Below are positions 4,465-6,137 of a DNA stretch of 6,137 bases, one piece after another. The notes under the pieces were generated by a model. That model worked only from the letters and a program-made list of their open reading frames with translations, ran no database searches and was not told the origin of the DNA. Source of the stretch: Acidobacteriota bacterium (GTDB taxonomy: Bacteria > Acidobacteriota > Terriglobia > Terriglobales > Acidobacteriaceae); the NCBI GenBank assembly GCA_003225615.1, contig QIAS01000074.1, positions 1-6,137 on the forward strand. The letters are read 5' to 3'. The position numbers were made by a program, and so were the translations under genes. How positions within the stretch are numbered: position 1 is the first letter of the stretch; every line of letters begins with the position of its first letter.

Positions 4465-6137
4465 TGGGGAGAGCCTATCTTCAATACGCTGTTCCGCGGC
4501 CAACCTGATTTTCGATTTGATCGGCCGCTGCTCCGGCTGCAGGGAGTTCTCAAATTCTGGCTGGCACAATGGAAGCATCCGCGCTACCGCACTGCGGGAA
4601 TCATTCACATTCTTATTTTTACGGGCTTCATAATTCTCGCGCCCCGGGCCTTCTATCTGCTCATTGCGGGCATGTCAGAGCATTCTGTTATGCCCGGCCT
4701 TTCAGGAACAGCTTCGCATCTATACGACATCGTTCGGGAATACGCCGCGACCATTGTCTTTCTCTGTATGGTGACCGCCGCCATTCGGCGGTTGGTCTTC
4801 AAACCTGCGCGTTACGCAGTGCCAGCAAGGTACGGTAAGGCTCACACTGCTGACGCTATCTTCTTGTTAGGACTAATTGCGCTCTTGATGGTGGCCGACG
4901 GCCTTTTTGAAGCCAGCCAGGCCGCCCGCCACGCGCAGCGAGGCCAAGCCGTTGAATTTCTGGCGGTGCTGTCGCTGCCGTGGGTATTGAAGAGCGCGCT
5001 CATTTCGGCCCCCCTGTCGACCCTGTGGAATTTCCAGTTTGGCGCCTATGTTCTCCATGACCTGACCTTCTTCTTCTTGCTGTGCTACCGGCCATTCGGG
5101 ATCCAGTTCCACGTGGAAACGTCGCTGTTCAGCGTTTTCTTCGCAAAGTTGGACCGCGGGACTTTGAAACCGGTGCGATGGGGTGTGAGCGACGAGCATC
5201 TGGATCAGGTGAAATCCTTCGGAGTCAAGACATTCGAAGACTTCACCTGGAAGCATATGCTCGATTTCTATTCCTGCGCCGACTGCGGGCGCTGCTCGGA
5301 CAACTGTCCCGCCAATGCTGTGGGAAGGCCGTTGTCCCCGAGATTCATCACCATCAAGGCAAGAGACTACGCGTTCCAGCATTATCCCGTTCTCGGTCGC
5401 CACCACAACGGCACGCCACTGATCGGCAGTATTTATTCAGAGCATGAAATCTGGTCATGCACAACTTGTGGCGCGTGTGAAGAAGAATGCCCGTTGTTGG
5501 CGGAGTACATCGACAAGATCGTCGATTTGCGCCGCGGCATGATCGACGACGGAAATGTGCCCCAATCCCTGCAAAAACCGCTCAAGGCCCTGGAGAGCCG
5601 CGGTAATCCCTACGGCAAGATGGAGAAGAAAAAAGCCGATTGGATCAAAGCCAAAGAGTTCCAGCAAACCTGTAGCGTGAAGATTTTGGACGGGAACAAT
5701 GGTGCGGACACCTTGTATTTCGTCGACAGCATTACCTCCTACGACGACCGGATGCAGGCGATTGGACGCGCAACGGCGAGGATTCTCGATCATGTCGGAG
5801 AGAATTTCGGAATCCTTGGAGCCGACGAAAAAGACAGTGGCCACGAAGTGCGCCGCTTTGGCGAAGAAATGCTCTTCATGGCTTTGCGTGACCACAACGT
5901 CCAGGCCATTAAGGCATCCGGAGTTCAGCGCATCGTCACCGCCGACCCGCATGCTTACAACGCGCTGAAACACGACTACAAGGATGTACCGCCGGTGGAG
6001 CACATCAGCCAGGTAATCGCCAGCCAGGTGAAGGCGGGCAAGATCAAGTTCAATCCGGTAGAAGACGGCAAGAACGTCTACACCTACCACGATCCCTGCT
6101 ACCTGGGGCGGCACAATCAGATTTACGACGATCCTCG
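4465..6137 (+). CDS. Membrane-bound Fe-S oxidoreductase with NarI-like domain (HdrD/EMO-like), partial
   Basis: The frame is open from 4354 to the window end, but recognisable protein begins at about 4465 (WGEPIFNTLFRGQPDFRFDR). A NarI-like membrane domain follows, with helices at about 4591-4671, 4723-4800, 4849-4914, 4948-5016 and 5038-5112. Histidines at 4606, 4717, 4843 and 5056 are candidate heme b ligands. Two CxxCxxCxxxCP motifs at 5275-5310 and 5458-5493 bind 4Fe-4S clusters. A first CCG-type domain spans roughly 5710-6060, and the second begins at HDPCYLGRH (6088) and runs off the window. Relatives are proposed to move electrons between electron-transfer flavoprotein or other soluble donors and menaquinone, for example in fatty-acid or aromatic-acid oxidation. 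No etf gene is in view. Oddities: there is no in-frame ATG, GTG or TTG before 4672, which lies inside a membrane segment; the usual first membrane helix is missing; and the first CCG domain lacks its cysteines. The family call is firm, the electron donor is inferred, and the 5' end may be damaged. Confidence 0.85.
5275..5310 (+). other. First 4Fe-4S binding motif of the oxidoreductase
   Basis: The codons read CADCGRCSDNCP, a complete CxxCxxCxxxCP ferredoxin-type motif, located directly after the membrane domain and therefore probably on the cytoplasmic side. Confidence 0.9.
5458..5493 (+). other. Second 4Fe-4S binding motif of the oxidoreductase
   Basis: The codons read CTTCGACEEECP, a second complete CxxCxxCxxxCP motif, about 50 residues after the first. 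The pair is the usual two-cluster ferredoxin module that feeds the CCG domains in HdrD/GlpC-like proteins. Confidence 0.9.

Noticed and set aside
4873..5406. A 177-codon minus-strand open frame
   Set aside because: It lies opposite the membrane and 4Fe-4S part of the Fe-S oxidoreductase, whose conserved motifs show the plus strand is the coding one.
5455..6114. A 219-codon minus-strand open frame
   Set aside because: It is antisense to the second 4Fe-4S motif and CCG region of the oxidoreductase; no recognisable protein features.
1..6137. CRISPR arrays, tRNA or rRNA genes, insertion sequences
   Set aside because: No regular spaced repeats, no cloverleaf or rRNA-like sequence and no transposase were recognised on either strand.

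Overview
This 6.1-kb window comes from a bacterium with middling GC content (by eye somewhat above 50%). It carries anaerobic and respiratory carbon-metabolism genes. The gene types (AdhE, a STAS protein, an ETF-linked type membrane Fe-S oxidoreductase, and a small glycine-rich membrane protein) and their wording would fit a soil or subsurface lineage such as Acidobacteriota. That placement is a guess, because no rRNA or other marker gene is present.

Layout. Positions 1-498 hold no intact gene. There are two short hydrophobic open stretches that look like gene relics (117-272 minus, 370-486 plus) and an AT-rich inverted repeat (269-307). Next come two minus-strand genes read from right to left: adhE (3426 down to 788), then a 91-residue STAS-domain protein (774 down to 499) only 13 bases behind the adhE stop, so the two probably form an operon. 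adhE is complete in content, but one 2-base frameshift near 1112-1119 separates the last ~100 residues from the rest. Positions 3427-3893 are a divergent intergenic region with several palindromic motifs. Position 3894 starts a 128-residue plus-strand protein of unknown function with two glycine-rich hydrophobic segments, followed by a clean 9-bp stem-loop (4308-4338). From about 4465 to the right edge runs a large plus-strand gene for a membrane-bound Fe-S oxidoreductase (NarI-like heme b domain, two 4Fe-4S motifs, CCG domains), truncated by the window end.

How the genes could work together. AdhE reduces acetyl-CoA to ethanol with NADH, or runs in reverse. The Fe-S oxidoreductase belongs to the family thought to pass electrons between soluble carriers such as electron-transfer flavoprotein and the quinone pool. 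Both concern disposal of reducing equivalents, but they are on opposite strands with an unrelated gene between them, so a direct link is only an inference. The STAS protein suggests a partner-switching or regulatory input attached to adhE.

The most notable points are: the adhE frameshift; the Fe-S gene that lacks any in-frame start codon and its expected first membrane helix; its first CCG domain in which every expected cysteine position holds another residue; and the adhE-STAS pairing. Two damaged genes plus relics within 6 kb suggest either a decaying locus or an error-prone assembly. The sequence alone cannot decide between them. I do not see a clearly new multi-gene system here.
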